Positions 33,721-42,628 are shown, counted from the first letter of the stretch. The stretch: DNA of 64,000 nt from an uncultured Lachnospiraceae bacterium (GCA_910585635.1 CAJUFE010000003.1:62001-126000); one strand, 5' to 3'. Numbers and translations: made by a program. The notes: generated by a model from the sequence alone, not told the origin.

Positions 33721-34527
33721 ATGAAAGTCTTTTTTTGGAACACGCATAAAAATGAAAAGATCGATCCTTATATATATGACTTTGTAGAGGAAAACCGCTG
33801 CGATATCATCATATTGGCAGAATACCAGAATAGTATCATTGGACTGTGTGATCTGCTATCCCTGCTCCAAATGGATCTGTATCCATGGCTGGAAAATGCA
33901 TGTGATAAGATAAAGATCATATCGGTAAAAGACTATAGAGCGACATTGCTGCGAGATGACCATAGATATTGTATCTATAGTCTACGATCAGCATGGGGGA
34001 TCATGTTGTTAGCAGCGCTCCATCTGCCATCTAAGCTGTATTACGAGCCTTCGGATACAGAGGCTCTTGCCAGAAAGATCCGAAATGACATAGAAGAGGA
34101 GGAAGAAAGAGCGGGCCACCGGAAAACATTTGTAGTGGGGGACTTTAATGCGGATCCATTTGAAAATGCCTGTATCAATGCAGATTGTTTTCATGCATTG
34201 CCAAGCGGAGCGGAGGCGAAAAAAGGTTCCAGAACGGTCGCGGGCTGTTCATATTCCACCTTCTATAACCCGATGTGGAACTTGTTTGGAGATTTTGACC
34301 ATACAGCGGGAACTTATTTTTATGATAAGAACCAGATACACATGTACCAATGGAACATCTATGACCAAGTGATCCTCCGTCCGGGACTGATCGACTGTTT
34401 TGTCAAGGATAGTCTGCGGATCGTACAGGATATCAAGGGCAGGAGCCTGCTCGAAAAAAATGGAAGGCCTGATAGGTCGATCAGTGATCATCTGCCGCTA
34501 TATTTTGAGATCAAGGAGGGGATGTAA
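33721..34527 (+). CDS. Endonuclease/exonuclease/phosphatase (EEP) fold protein
   Basis: A 268-residue protein. It begins MKVFFWNTHKNEK (EEP strand 1 with Asn), followed by LAEYQ (metal-binding Glu, about 38), ALHLPS, VVGDFNADPFEN (about 139-150) and the terminal SDHLPLYFEI (Asp-His pair). All catalytic positions of the family are present. The substrate could be DNA, RNA, or a phospholipid or inositol phosphate. It has a dedicated promoter and is followed directly by an unknown gene, suggesting a two-gene module. Lower GC than surrounding genes points to acquisition. Confidence 0.8.
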   Translation: MKVFFWNTHKNEKIDPYIYDFVEENRCDIIILAEYQNSIIGLCDLLSLLQMDLYPWLENACDKIKIISVKDYRATLLRDDHRYCIYSLRSAWGIMLLAALHLPSKLYYEPSDTEALARKIRNDIEEEEERAGHRKTFVVGDFNADPFENACINADCFHALPSGAEAKKGSRTVAGCSYSTFYNPMWNLFGDFDHTAGTYFYDKNQIHMYQWNIYDQVILRPGLIDCFVKDSLRIVQDIKGRSLLEKNGRPDRSISDHLPLYFEIKEGM

Positions 34528-35088
34528 ATGGAGAGATTATTTACGATCCGATCAGATGGATGGACAAAAACAGAACTGTCGCCGAAAAAGATCCTGGAGG
34601 AGCAATGCCGGTATCTGAATGAAGATACAGATGGGATCGTGATCGGAAGGGTGGCGGGATACCCGAAAAAGATCGATCTCTATTTTGAAACACCTGCCAC
34701 CGATGCTTTATCAACTGGTCTGTGGTCATCAGCTGGATCTGGTGATGAGAAGAGCGGTAAGAGATCGGCGAGGAAAAAAGAAGATATCCAGAAAGAGTTA
34801 GGTGAGGTGGGCAAAGAAGGATTTACGTATGAATTTTTTCTAACATCAAAGGGTACACCGGATTATAAGTTTAGAGTCCTATTTATGTGTTACGATATCG
34901 CGGGCTATCCTGTGACGATCATTTTGGAAGAGGGGATCGCTGCGGAGATCGATATTTTTGACCACGGATATATCTACCATCTGAAAGATCAGCATGAACT
35001 CATGGATCTGCTGAGAAAAATATTTAGCTCGGATCGTTTGATGGGGATCGTGGCCAAGCTGCGCTGGTCAAATGATGAGCAAGTATAG
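34528..35088 (+). CDS. Unknown protein, partner of the EEP gene
   Basis: A 186-residue protein starting immediately after the EEP stop codon, so almost certainly co-translated. No family is recognised. The N-terminal half reads like a small alpha/beta domain (FTIRSDGWTKTELSPKKILEEQ). A Lys/Arg/Ser-rich linker (about 70-95) precedes a C-terminal domain with YEFFLTSKGTPDYKFRVLFM and a helix ending in DRLMGIVAKLRW. No signal peptide or membrane segment. Confidence 0.65.
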   Translation: MERLFTIRSDGWTKTELSPKKILEEQCRYLNEDTDGIVIGRVAGYPKKIDLYFETPATDALSTGLWSSAGSGDEKSGKRSARKKEDIQKELGEVGKEGFTYEFFLTSKGTPDYKFRVLFMCYDIAGYPVTIILEEGIAAEIDIFDHGYIYHLKDQHELMDLLRKIFSSDRLMGIVAKLRWSNDEQV

Positions 35089-35119
35089 TGGGAAAGAGAG
35101 TGTGTGATATTGGAGTTGT

Positions 35120-35548
35120 TTGGGTTTTTCTGATCAGGGATCGGGGGAGCGCCATGAAAGTAGGGAAAAGGAAGGCTGGCTCTTGCAGCCATGTTCTTGT
35201 GGAGAGGACAAAAAAACGCTGGAATATGCATTGTGCAGGCTCTATGAGTCCGTTTTATCCCCATACATCACTAATGTGTATCTTTACGGGAGCTGTACGC
35301 GGGGGGAACAGACCTATAAAAGTGATGTGGATCTTCTGGTGGAATTTTCAGAAGACATCGACCCGATAAAGTGCGGCCCTGACATCATCCAGCTGAAAGG
35401 GGACATATCACCGTCCAGCCTGGAGTTCCCTGAAGTTGACATGCATGTTGTGATAGGGGATGGATGGAGGAACAGCAAAAAGCTGTATCACCAAAATGTC
35501 CGAAGGGAGGGGATCGAGATATGGGGTACACAGAAGATCCATACTTAA
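35120..35548 (+). CDS. MNT-type minimal nucleotidyltransferase (antitoxin-like)
   Basis: A 142-residue protein with the hallmark VYLYGSCTRGEQTYKSDVDLLVEF (GS-x-x-x-G and SDVD) and a later acidic strand VDMHVVIGDGW. MNT proteins pair with HEPN proteins. In several MNT-HEPN toxin-antitoxin systems the MNT enzyme AMPylates and silences the HEPN RNase. The TTG start at 35120 gives an atypical 30-residue N-terminus, so the true start is uncertain. The HEPN-like frame overlaps its 3' end. Confidence 0.75.
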   Translation: MGFSDQGSGERHESREKEGWLLQPCSCGEDKKTLEYALCRLYESVLSPYITNVYLYGSCTRGEQTYKSDVDLLVEFSEDIDPIKCGPDIIQLKGDISPSSLEFPEVDMHVVIGDGWRNSKKLYHQNVRREGIEIWGTQKIHT

Positions 35549-35673
35549 GCTTTGCGGAAAATGATCGTCGTTTCTTTCGGGATGCGTATGATCATGGGAT
35601 CAGAGGAGGGGCTTTGGCTGCCCTGGGACAAAATATCTGTGAAAGGTATCTGAAACATCTCATCTCTGAATAG
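35521..35673 (+). pseudogene. Truncated HEPN domain gene
   Basis: A 50-residue frame: MGYTEDPYLSFAENDRRFFRD, then GALAALGQNICERYLKHLISE, then a stop. The part from FAENDRRFFRDAYDHG to ERYLKHLI looks like the first two helices of a HEPN protein, normally about 120-140 residues. The remainder, including the usual C-terminal Rx4-6H RNase motif, is missing. It overlaps the MNT gene by 28 bases, the usual order for such pairs. Probably a decayed toxin. Confidence 0.6.
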
Positions 35674-35804
35674 ATATACATTTGACCAGGCCCGTGGGGA
35701 CCGAGGATGCCGTCAGGGCGACGAGTAAAAGCTGGATCGAACAGCCTTGAAAGTCGCTCTTAATGTTTTTTGGTGTTTTTTCGACCTATGATGAGGATAT
35801 CCTC

Positions 35805-35867
35805 TTGTCAAAGTCAGGTAGATAAAGTATCATAAAAGCCATTAGATGATACTAGAAAAAACTAATA
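35805..35867 (+). promoter_or_regulatory. Candidate promoter and operator of the BlaR1/BlaI-like operon
   Basis: TTGTCA (35805-35810), 17-bp spacer, TATCAT (35828-35833). A near-palindrome TACTAG-N6-CTAATA (35850-35867) just downstream could be a repressor site. The rest of the 300-bp gap 35674-35976 shows no gene. Confidence 0.45.
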
Positions 35868-35976
35868 TAGATCGATGATGCTAAACACCGATAAAGAAAG
35901 GATGTGGGAATACCGATAGCCTGTCCACCAACAGATGATAAATTTCCCCAAAACCTAAGAGAGGGGGGCGTGTAGG

Positions 35977-37311
35977 ATGTTCCTGTTCCGCAATCTTTTT
36001 TTGATCATGTCCCTGTCCGGGACGATGGTCTTTCTTCTGTATCTGCTGGTCCGCCCACTAACGGAACGATATTTTTCGCCGCGGTGGAGATGCTGGATGC
36101 TGCGGCTGGCTATGGTGTTCTATCTGCTCCCGTTCCCCTATTACAAATATCGGCTATGGGGGCTCATCTATGACCGTTCACCGGCCATACAGGAAAAGGT
36201 CAAGCAGGGACTGACATCCGTGGATACAAGCTATCTGATCGTGGTCGATGAGAGTGCCATACAGTTTTCCACGAAGCTACAATATCTGTATGCGTCCATG
36301 CTGTTCATTGGAGCGGTCTCCGTTATCTTAGTCTGTCGGCAGATCCATCAATATCGGAGGATGAAGGTATTATGCCTTTCTGAGCAGTGCAGGTCGGCAG
36401 GACAAAGGGAAGATGAGTTATTCTCTTCCATAAAGCGGACATTGGGGATAAAGAGAGAGGTAAGGTTTGTCCATTCTGTACACTGTAGGTCACCCTTGAC
36501 CAGCGGGGTACGAAAGCCTGTTGTGATATTCCCGGAATGGAAAAAGGACTGCCCGGTGGACCCGGAGCTGTATGGATATATGATCACACATGAGCTGGCC
36601 CATATCAAACACCATGATGTATTGATCCGGCTGATCGGGATATTGGTAGTAGCGGTCCACTGGTTTAACCCATTTGTATATCTATGGTGGGACGAACTCT
36701 CCTGTGTCAGCGAGATGTACTGCGACAGCGTCGTGATGGAAGGGAAAGGGGAAAAGGAGCGCAGCCGATATGGAGAACTGTTTTTAGAACTGGCAGCAGG
36801 AAATATGCTATCGGATAAAAACCAGTTTGTTGCGGGGTTGACCAACAGCAGAAATAAAAAGATGTATGAGAGGAGGATATTGGAAATGAAAGTATGCAGA
36901 CAGTATAAACCACTTTTATCTGTGGTCGCGGCCATGGGTATCGGTATGGCGGGGGTGATGACAGCCTTTGCTTATGATCCGCCGAAAACATTCTTGAATG
37001 AAGCAGGGGGAGATACGGGAGTGGTGACATCGGTCACAGCAGGGCCGCCCGCGCCAGCGGAGAGTCTTGCAGCGGACCAGTTTTTTACTGCAGATGATGG
37101 GACGATCTATATCCTCACGGCAGATGATGAAGATGCTAGGGTGAGCTGTGTCCATGACTATTCTGGTTCAGGGACATCCACTGTCCATAAAAAAGATGGA
37201 AAGGGAGGATGTATAGTCAAAACGTATGAAGCATTGATCTGTTCAAAATGTGGAAGCATAAAAACAACAAAACTAATAAGTACTTTGACTCATGAGTCTT
37301 GTCCTCATTAA
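35977..37311 (+). CDS. M56 family metallopeptidase (BlaR1/MecR1-like sensor)
   Basis: A 444-residue membrane protein with N-terminal membrane helices (about 5-26, 37-55, 105-125). A cytoplasmic zinc protease domain carries THELAHIKHHD (HExxH, about 207-211) and the downstream SEMYCDSVV zinc-ligand region. A further membrane helix lies near 310-330. The extracellular part is not a penicillin-binding sensor but a short region with three cysteines (CIVKTYEALICSKCGS). The BlaI-type repressor follows. Likely the protease cleaves the repressor on an external signal. The signal is unknown; beta-lactam sensing is not supported. Confidence 0.85.
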   Translation: MFLFRNLFLIMSLSGTMVFLLYLLVRPLTERYFSPRWRCWMLRLAMVFYLLPFPYYKYRLWGLIYDRSPAIQEKVKQGLTSVDTSYLIVVDESAIQFSTKLQYLYASMLFIGAVSVILVCRQIHQYRRMKVLCLSEQCRSAGQREDELFSSIKRTLGIKREVRFVHSVHCRSPLTSGVRKPVVIFPEWKKDCPVDPELYGYMITHELAHIKHHDVLIRLIGILVVAVHWFNPFVYLWWDELSCVSEMYCDSVVMEGKGEKERSRYGELFLELAAGNMLSDKNQFVAGLTNSRNKKMYERRILEMKVCRQYKPLLSVVAAMGIGMAGVMTAFAYDPPKTFLNEAGGDTGVVTSVTAGPPAPAESLAADQFFTADDGTIYILTADDEDARVSCVHDYSGSGTSTVHKKDGKGGCIVKTYEALICSKCGSIKTTKLISTLTHESCPH

Positions 37312-37332
37312 TGAGTGGAGAGATAAATTTAG

Positions 37333-37701
37333 ATGAAAAAGGATTTTGGTCTGACAAAAACGGAGTCACAGATCATGGGCCTATTATGGACGGCAGAAGA
37401 CCCTATGACATTCAGGGAGATCATGGATGTGGCGACAAAAGAATGGAAAAAGACATGGAAGGTGCAGACGTTGAACACTTTTTTGCTGGGTCTCCAGAAG
37501 ATGGGGCTGGTAGGGGCAGAGAAAGGTGCGTCCTGCAATCTGTACTATGCCTTATGCACAAAAGAGCAGCATATCCATAATTGGACAAAAAAGATGGTGG
37601 CAGAGTGTTATGAAAATTCATTCAGCCGTTTTGTGTCTGCTTTTATCGGGGATGGGAAGCTGTCAGAAGAGGACGCAGAGGAATTGAGAAAGTTACTGTA
37701 G
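37333..37701 (+). CDS. BlaI/MecI/CopY-family transcriptional repressor
   Basis: A 122-residue winged-helix repressor: LTKTESQIMGLLWTAEDPMTFREIMD (helices 1-2), KTWKVQTLNTFLLGLQKMGLV (recognition helix, with the usual TV-x-TLL replaced by TLNTFL), and a C-terminal dimerisation helix. It lies 21 bp after the M56 protease gene, its expected regulator. The order, protease first, is the reverse of classical blaI-blaR1. It lacks the cysteine pair of CopY, so copper sensing is unlikely. Confidence 0.85.
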   Translation: MKKDFGLTKTESQIMGLLWTAEDPMTFREIMDVATKEWKKTWKVQTLNTFLLGLQKMGLVGAEKGASCNLYYALCTKEQHIHNWTKKMVAECYENSFSRFVSAFIGDGKLSEEDAEELRKLL

Positions 37702-37788
37702 TATATCTACCATATCCTGATCAAAGTAATGACAAAGTAGTTTAGAAAAGTCTTCTCAAAAGAGGACAAAAAAGGAGGACCCATCTTT

Positions 37789-39073
37789 ATGGAAGTGAAC
37801 ATGAACATCCAGTCCCGCCCGGACCGGACCACATCACCGGCCCCAAAAGCGACGCCAGGGAAAAAAACTTCCACCGCAGCAAGGACGCAGCGGACGGATA
37901 CCTATGAACGCTCAGACAAGACCGGTATCATCAGCGACTGGGTGCTGACGGTGACCCCGGATGCGGTCAAAGGAGCGGCCTTGAGGGGAGAGCGGCCATC
38001 CGGCGTATTGGATATCTGTGAGACGGAGCCGGGCAGTCAGAAAAAGGAGTTGGACTGGGGAGAGGTAGAGCGAGCGTTCATGTCGATCGACTCTTCCCCT
38101 GACCGTATCTGCTATGACTTAGATCATACGGTCCGACATGTGGCCACCCTTTATGTGACAGCGAAACATGCGCTAAAGGAGCAGTATCCAGATGAGGACC
38201 AGAAGGGGATTTTGGAGGATCGGCTAGGACAACTGGACCGTCTATATAAGACCGCGAAAGAGCGGGTAGCAGCTTCCTATGAAAAAGCGATCGGCAGCTT
38301 TTATGATAACTGTGCGGGGAAAGGGACCGGCGCGGCTATGAAGGACAGCCTGATGACGGTCATGGACCAAAAAGTGGCTGAGGCGGAGAAGATCCTGGAG
38401 GATAAGGATTTGTCAGATATCTATCAGATGGATGTGTATCGGAACTATCCCTTTGATATGACCAGCTTTATGCTCCAGTGCAACTTGATGAGCAATGAGG
38501 AGGACGGGGTTTCTGATGAGATAGCCGCATCAGGAACATTAAAGGCAAAATACAGCTTAGATAGCCTCAAGGCCGCCGCTGTGGTGGCCGAAGCCGCTCA
38601 TCGGGTGGCTTCTGGCAGAAAGGCAAAGTCCTATCTGGTCAGCGATGTGACGGCGGGCGTGGGACAGGCAGACTCCGATCTCACAGCAGAGGCGGCGAAG
38701 GTCGGGAAAAGGATCGACGAGGAGACGCTGGATATGCTCCTTGAGGCTTTTAAAGCCCGTCAGCGCCAAGGGATAGGTGCAAAGAGGGGCCTATCAATAT
38801 GCCATCAACCAGTACAAAAAGGCCGGAGAGATGGAGACGGCCACAGTACAAGGCCAAAGCCAGAAGACTGGTGAGCCTAAGGGGCTGGAAGCCTATGGCG
38901 GCATCCGCTTTTTCTGCTACAACTACTACGAGGAGGGAGAGGGGACCGGTAGACAGATGAGCTACCGGTTCGATGTAGGACAGTTCATGGAGCTCTTGGA
39001 GAGCGGTGAAGACCCCAAGCTGGTCCGCTCCATCGCCAAAGATGGCCCCAGTGGGTTGTTGGCATGTGGATGA
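37789..39073 (+). pseudogene. Unknown helical protein gene split by a frameshift
   Basis: The frame from ATG 37789 (SD AAAGGAGGACCC) runs 330 residues to KARQRQGIGAKRG, after which it becomes unlike protein and stops at 38874. A second frame, from GAYQYAINQYKKAGEMETA to 39073, continues naturally. Removing one G from the GGGG run at 38786-38789 joins them into about 427 residues. No known family is recognised: a Thr/Lys-rich N-terminus, then mostly alpha-helical. Either a recent pseudogene, a sequencing error, or, less likely, a programmed frameshift. Confidence 0.65.
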
Positions 39074-39130
39074 TCGGTCTACATCCTACTTTCGAAGGAT
39101 CTCAAACGCAATAGACTAAGGGGTAAACGA

Positions 39131-39231
39131 AGGGGCTGTCGCAAAATAGCCGCTATATACAGGATATGGCGTTCTGACCCGATCGGTCACAGCCACATAT
39201 CGTGTATAAGCTGCATTTTGCGACAGCCCCT
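39131..39231. mobile_element. MITE-like palindromic element (101 bp)
   Basis: Ends AGGGGCTGTCGCAAAAT (39131-39147) and ATTTTGCGACAGCCCCT (39215-39231) are perfect 17-bp inverted repeats. The interior continues to pair imperfectly (TATATAC with GTGTATA, GGATATG with CATATC). GGGGCTGTCGCA-type ends are typical of insertion-sequence termini, so this is probably a non-autonomous derivative. No transposase or clear target duplication is seen. It accounts for most of the gap 39074-39319. Confidence 0.8.
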
Positions 39232-39319
39232 GTTCATCAAAGGTTATTTTCGATAGAAATGACCGATCAGCCCGAAGAGGAGCGAGAGCGCGGGACCGAT
39301 CGATCAAGAACATGATCCA

Positions 39320-40789
39320 TTACCCCAGATCTTCCCCGTTAGAAGCGATCACCCGCTTATACCAGTCAAATGACTTCTTCTTCCGCCTGGAAAAGTCTCC
39401 GGTCCCATCATCATACCGCTCCACATAGATAAACCCGTACCGCTTCTTCATCTCCCCGGTCCCGGCGGAGACGATATCGATGCAGCCCCAGGGCGTGTAG
39501 CCCATCAGCTCCACCCCGTCCAGCTCCACGGCCTCCTTCATGGCCTTGATGTGGTCCCTTAGATAGGCGATCCGGTAGCCGTCATCGATCTGGCCGTCCT
39601 CGTTAATAGTATCCGCGGCCCCCAGCCCGTTCTCCACCACAAAGAGCGGGACGTGGTAGCGGTCGTAGATCTGGCTCATGGCGATCCGAAGGCCCATGGG
39701 ATCCACGGTCCAGCCCCAGTCCGAGGTGGCCAGGTGGGGATTTTTAAAGGCGATGAACTGGTTGCCCTCAGTCTTCTCTGCGTCCGGGTCCGTGGTGGAG
39801 ACGGTGGACATATAGTAGCTGAAGCCGATGAAGTCCACGGTCCCTTTCCGGATGATCTCCAGATCCCCCGGCTCCATAGCGATCCGCACGCCGGTCCGCT
39901 CAAACGCCTTTAGCTGATAGGCCGGATAATACCCCTTGACCTGGACATCCATATAAAATTCCCTGGACCGGTTGAACCGGATGGACTCCATCACATCCTC
40001 CGGCCTGCAGGTCATGGGATAGCTGGGGATCACGGCGGCCATCATCCCGATCGTAAAGTCAGGGTTTATCTGATGGCCCAGCTCCACCGCTCTGGCACTG
40101 GCCACGAAGATATGGTGGTGGGCCTGGTAAAGGGTCTGGGGATCGTTGCGGTGGATGCCGATCTGGCACCAGCCGGAGAGCACGTTGATCTCATTGAAAG
40201 TCATCCAGTACCGCACCTTGTCCTTGTACCGTTTGAACACCATTCCCGCGTAGAACACAAAAAAGTCGATCACCTCCCTGGAGGACCAGCCGTCATAGTG
40301 ATCCGCCAGATAGAGGGGCATGTCGAAATGGTCGATGGTCACCACCGGCTGGATGCCGTATCGCAGCAGCTCGTCAAATACCCGGTCATAGAAGGCCAGC
40401 CCTTCCTCATTGACCTCATACATCCCCTTCGGGCAGATCCGGGACCAGCTGATGGACATGCGGAAGCATTTGAACCCCATCTGGGCGAAGAGGGCGATAT
40501 CCTCTTTATAATGGTGGTAGAGATCGGTAGCCATGTGGCTGGGGTAGAAGGTGTCCGGCTTTATGTAGCCGGTAGCCCCCTCCGGGATCTGCCCGGTCAT
40601 GGAGCTGTCGATGGGAGCCTCCCCCAGTTCCCCCTCCTTTGTGCGATAGGTCATCATACGGGGCTTTTTGTACCCGCCGCCGGTGACCGCATCCAAGGTA
40701 GCAAGCCCCCTTCCGCCGGACTGATAGCCGCCCTCATACTGGTTCCCCGCCACTGCACCGCCCCATAAAAAATCTTTTGGAAATGCCAT
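39320..40789 (-). CDS. GH1 6-phospho-beta-glucosidase
   Basis: A 489-residue family 1 glycoside hydrolase that splits phosphorylated beta-glucosides taken up by a PTS. It starts MAFPKDFLWGGAVAGNQYEGG (GH1 N-terminal signature). The acid/base Glu is in TFNEIN (about 198-203) and the nucleophile in VVENGLG (about 376-382). The phosphate-binding end of the family is visible as KKRYGFIYVERYDDGTGDFSRRKKKS. No PTS gene adjoins. Promoter at 40825-40853 and an SD (GGGAGG) precede it. Confidence 0.92.
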   Translation of the reverse strand: MAFPKDFLWGGAVAGNQYEGGYQSGGRGLATLDAVTGGGYKKPRMMTYRTKEGELGEAPIDSSMTGQIPEGATGYIKPDTFYPSHMATDLYHHYKEDIALFAQMGFKCFRMSISWSRICPKGMYEVNEEGLAFYDRVFDELLRYGIQPVVTIDHFDMPLYLADHYDGWSSREVIDFFVFYAGMVFKRYKDKVRYWMTFNEINVLSGWCQIGIHRNDPQTLYQAHHHIFVASARAVELGHQINPDFTIGMMAAVIPSYPMTCRPEDVMESIRFNRSREFYMDVQVKGYYPAYQLKAFERTGVRIAMEPGDLEIIRKGTVDFIGFSYYMSTVSTTDPDAEKTEGNQFIAFKNPHLATSDWGWTVDPMGLRIAMSQIYDRYHVPLFVVENGLGAADTINEDGQIDDGYRIAYLRDHIKAMKEAVELDGVELMGYTPWGCIDIVSAGTGEMKKRYGFIYVERYDDGTGDFSRRKKKSFDWYKRVIASNGEDLG

Positions 40790-40824
40790 CTTCCTATCCT
40801 CCCATCAGTTTTGATCATGATGCC

Positions 40825-40853
40825 ATCATACTAAAGATGGCTACAGAAGTAAA
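40825..40853 (-). promoter_or_regulatory. Promoter for the GH1 gene
   Basis: On the minus strand: TTTACT (40853-40848), 17-bp spacer, TATGAT (40830-40825), 36 bp ahead of the ATG. Confidence 0.6.
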
Positions 40854-41007
40854 ATACCTTTTTCGTCAGCGGCCTATGCCTTTTGGGTATCCAGCTCCTC
40901 ACGCCGCTGCGTCTTTCTCGGAGTTAAGCGTAAGTGACGTTGTGACAGGCCCCTCCCTCCGCTGCTTTAGCTGGCAGATCTTTTGGTGTATTTCCCGAGA
41001 CCACCTA

Positions 41008-41146
41008 GCATCCGGAGGCCCGGATCCCCCTAAGGGGACCCTAGCAAAACGCCGGTCCTTGGGCGCGGTCTTTCACGCGCCCTAGTACCGCTGCGTTTTG
41101 GTCGGAGCGAGAGCGTGTCCCCGTGGGGGACCGGGCCTCCGGATGC
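41008..41146 (+). repeat. Structured hairpin element, copy C
   Basis: The outer stem GCATCCGGAGGCCCGG (41008-41023) pairs perfectly with 41131-41146. The inner stem CAAAACGC (41045-41052) pairs fully with GCGTTTTG (41093-41100), and the apical hairpin is GGGCGCG/CGCGCCC. Compared with copy B, the fourth outer pair is T-A instead of C-G and an inner pair is A-T instead of G-C: compensatory changes. The 5' flank (40939-40986) contains TTGTGACAGGCCCCTCCCTCCGC, a remnant of copy A's stem and the shared module. It lies between the divergent GH1 and rpsJ genes. Confidence 0.75.
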
Positions 41147-41247
41147 GGACGGGTAGTCGGCTATGCGCCTGCACCCATCCAACAGCTGGCTTGGTTGTAA
41201 AAAGTACCCTTCCCCCACAAAAAAACAAGCATTCTCGCAAAAACCGC

Positions 41248-41276
41248 TTGCAATCCAGGAAAATCTATGTTATCCT
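41248..41276 (+). promoter_or_regulatory. Promoter of the S10 ribosomal protein operon
   Basis: TTGCAA (41248-41253), 17-bp spacer, TATCCT (41271-41276). Transcription would start near 41283, giving a leader of about 225 nt before rpsJ. Confidence 0.75.
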
Positions 41277-41282
41277 ACTAAA

Positions 41283-41508
41283 TGCTGTGGCATGATAGCG
41301 TTGAAGCGTGAGGTTGCTGCCCAAGAGAGGCAGGTTTTCCGTGGAGCGAATGTCAAGTTCAAAAACTGGCGACAAGTCACTGTACAAATTGAATATATCT
41401 GCCCATGTGCGCAGATAGGACGTGTGGTCCTTCAGGACACACACGGGAACGTGTACAGTCACCGCTTGTCGTACTTCGTAAAAGTGCGAAAAGGAGGCGA
41501 CTTTTTTT
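41283..41508 (+). promoter_or_regulatory. Long 5' leader of rpsJ
   Basis: About 225 nt with several hairpins (for example GTGTGG/ and ACACAC around 41420-41450, and GTCG/CGAC spanning the region just before the SD). It ends CGACTTTTTTT immediately before ATG 41509. The T-run next to the start resembles an attenuator. Control by a ribosomal protein such as L4 is plausible by analogy but no known leader motif is recognised. Confidence 0.45.
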
Positions 41509-41826
41509 ATGGCAAGTCAGATCATGAGGATCACATTAAAGGCGTACGATCACCAGCTGGTGGATCAGTCCGCAGGAAAGATCATCGAGACAGTAAAAAA
41601 GACGGGATCGAAGGTGAGCGGGCCGGTGCCGCTGCCTACAAAGAAAGAGGTAGTGACCATCCTGCGTGCCGTGCACAAGTACAAAGATTCCAGAGAGCAG
41701 TTCGAGCAGAGGACCCATAAGAGGCTGATCGATATCATCACCCCCAGCCAGAAGACCGTGGACGCGCTGTCCAAGCTGGAGATGCCGGCCGGTGTGTATA
41801 TCGATATCAAGATGAAGAACAAATAA
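41509..41826 (+). CDS. rpsJ: 30S ribosomal protein S10
   Basis: 105 residues, the normal length. Conserved MRITLKAYDHQLVDQSAGKI at the N-terminus and QFEQRTHKRLIDI in the extended loop. S10 sits in the 30S head and, as NusE, also joins transcription antitermination. First gene of the S10-spc-alpha superoperon. SD AAAAGGAGG lies upstream. A 166-bp gap to rplC shows only GC-rich sequence. Confidence 0.98.
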   Translation: MASQIMRITLKAYDHQLVDQSAGKIIETVKKTGSKVSGPVPLPTKKEVVTILRAVHKYKDSREQFEQRTHKRLIDIITPSQKTVDALSKLEMPAGVYIDIKMKNK

Positions 41827-41992
41827 TATAGAAAGAACGTTCTTCAAGCATATAGCTAGCCGATCACTTCCTAACGTGTCCCGTCCCTACGGATGCAGGA
41901 CGCTCTAGGATGAACGGAGAGCAGGCGGAGGCCCTAAGGGCTCCCCGGCCCGCGATCCGTTCCGCTGTAGATCAAGAACAGGAGGTAAAAAG

Positions 41993-42628
41993 ATGAAGAA
42001 AGCGATCTTAGCAACAAAAGTCGGGATGACCCAGATCTTCAATGACGAGGGCGTATTGCTCCCGGTGACCGTTCTCCAAGCCGGCCCATGCGTGGTGACC
42101 CAGGTAAAGACCGAGGAGAACGACGGATACAAGGCCGTACAGGTAGGCTTTGTGGATAAGAGAGAGAAATTAGTGAACAAGCCTTTAAAGGGCCATTTTG
42201 ATAAAGCCGGGGTCTCTTATAAGAGGTTCGTGCGGGAGTTCCGTTTTGAGAACGCCGAGGAGTACTCCGTAAAGGATGAGATCAAGGCCGACATCTTCGC
42301 CCCGGGCGATAAGATCGATGCCACCGCGATCTCCAAGGGAAAAGGCTTCCAGGGCGCCGTGAAGCGGTATGGCCAGCACAGAGGTCCTATGACCCATGGT
42401 TCCAAGTTCCATCGACATCAGGGTTCTAACGGTTCCGCCACCACCCCGGGCCGCGTGTTCAAGGGCAAAGGGATGCCGGGACATATGGGCCATGTACAGG
42501 TGACCATCCAGAACTTAGAGGTGGTGAAGGTGGACGCCGAGAACAACCTGCTGCTGATCAAGGGCGCGGTGCCAGGACCCAGGAAGTGTTTAGTGACCAT
42601 CAAAGAAACCGTGAAGGTTTCGAAGTAA
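41993..42628 (+). CDS. rplC: 50S ribosomal protein L3
   Basis: 211 residues. Starts MKKAILATKVGMTQIFNDEG. The extended loop has GHMGHVQVTIQNLEVV and the family motif HGSKFHRHQGSNG, which reaches toward the peptidyl-transferase centre. The SD AGGAGGT is strong. Primary assembly protein for 23S rRNA; 30 bp before rplD. Confidence 0.98.
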   Translation: MKKAILATKVGMTQIFNDEGVLLPVTVLQAGPCVVTQVKTEENDGYKAVQVGFVDKREKLVNKPLKGHFDKAGVSYKRFVREFRFENAEEYSVKDEIKADIFAPGDKIDATAISKGKGFQGAVKRYGQHRGPMTHGSKFHRHQGSNGSATTPGRVFKGKGMPGHMGHVQVTIQNLEVVKVDAENNLLLIKGAVPGPRKCLVTIKETVKVSK

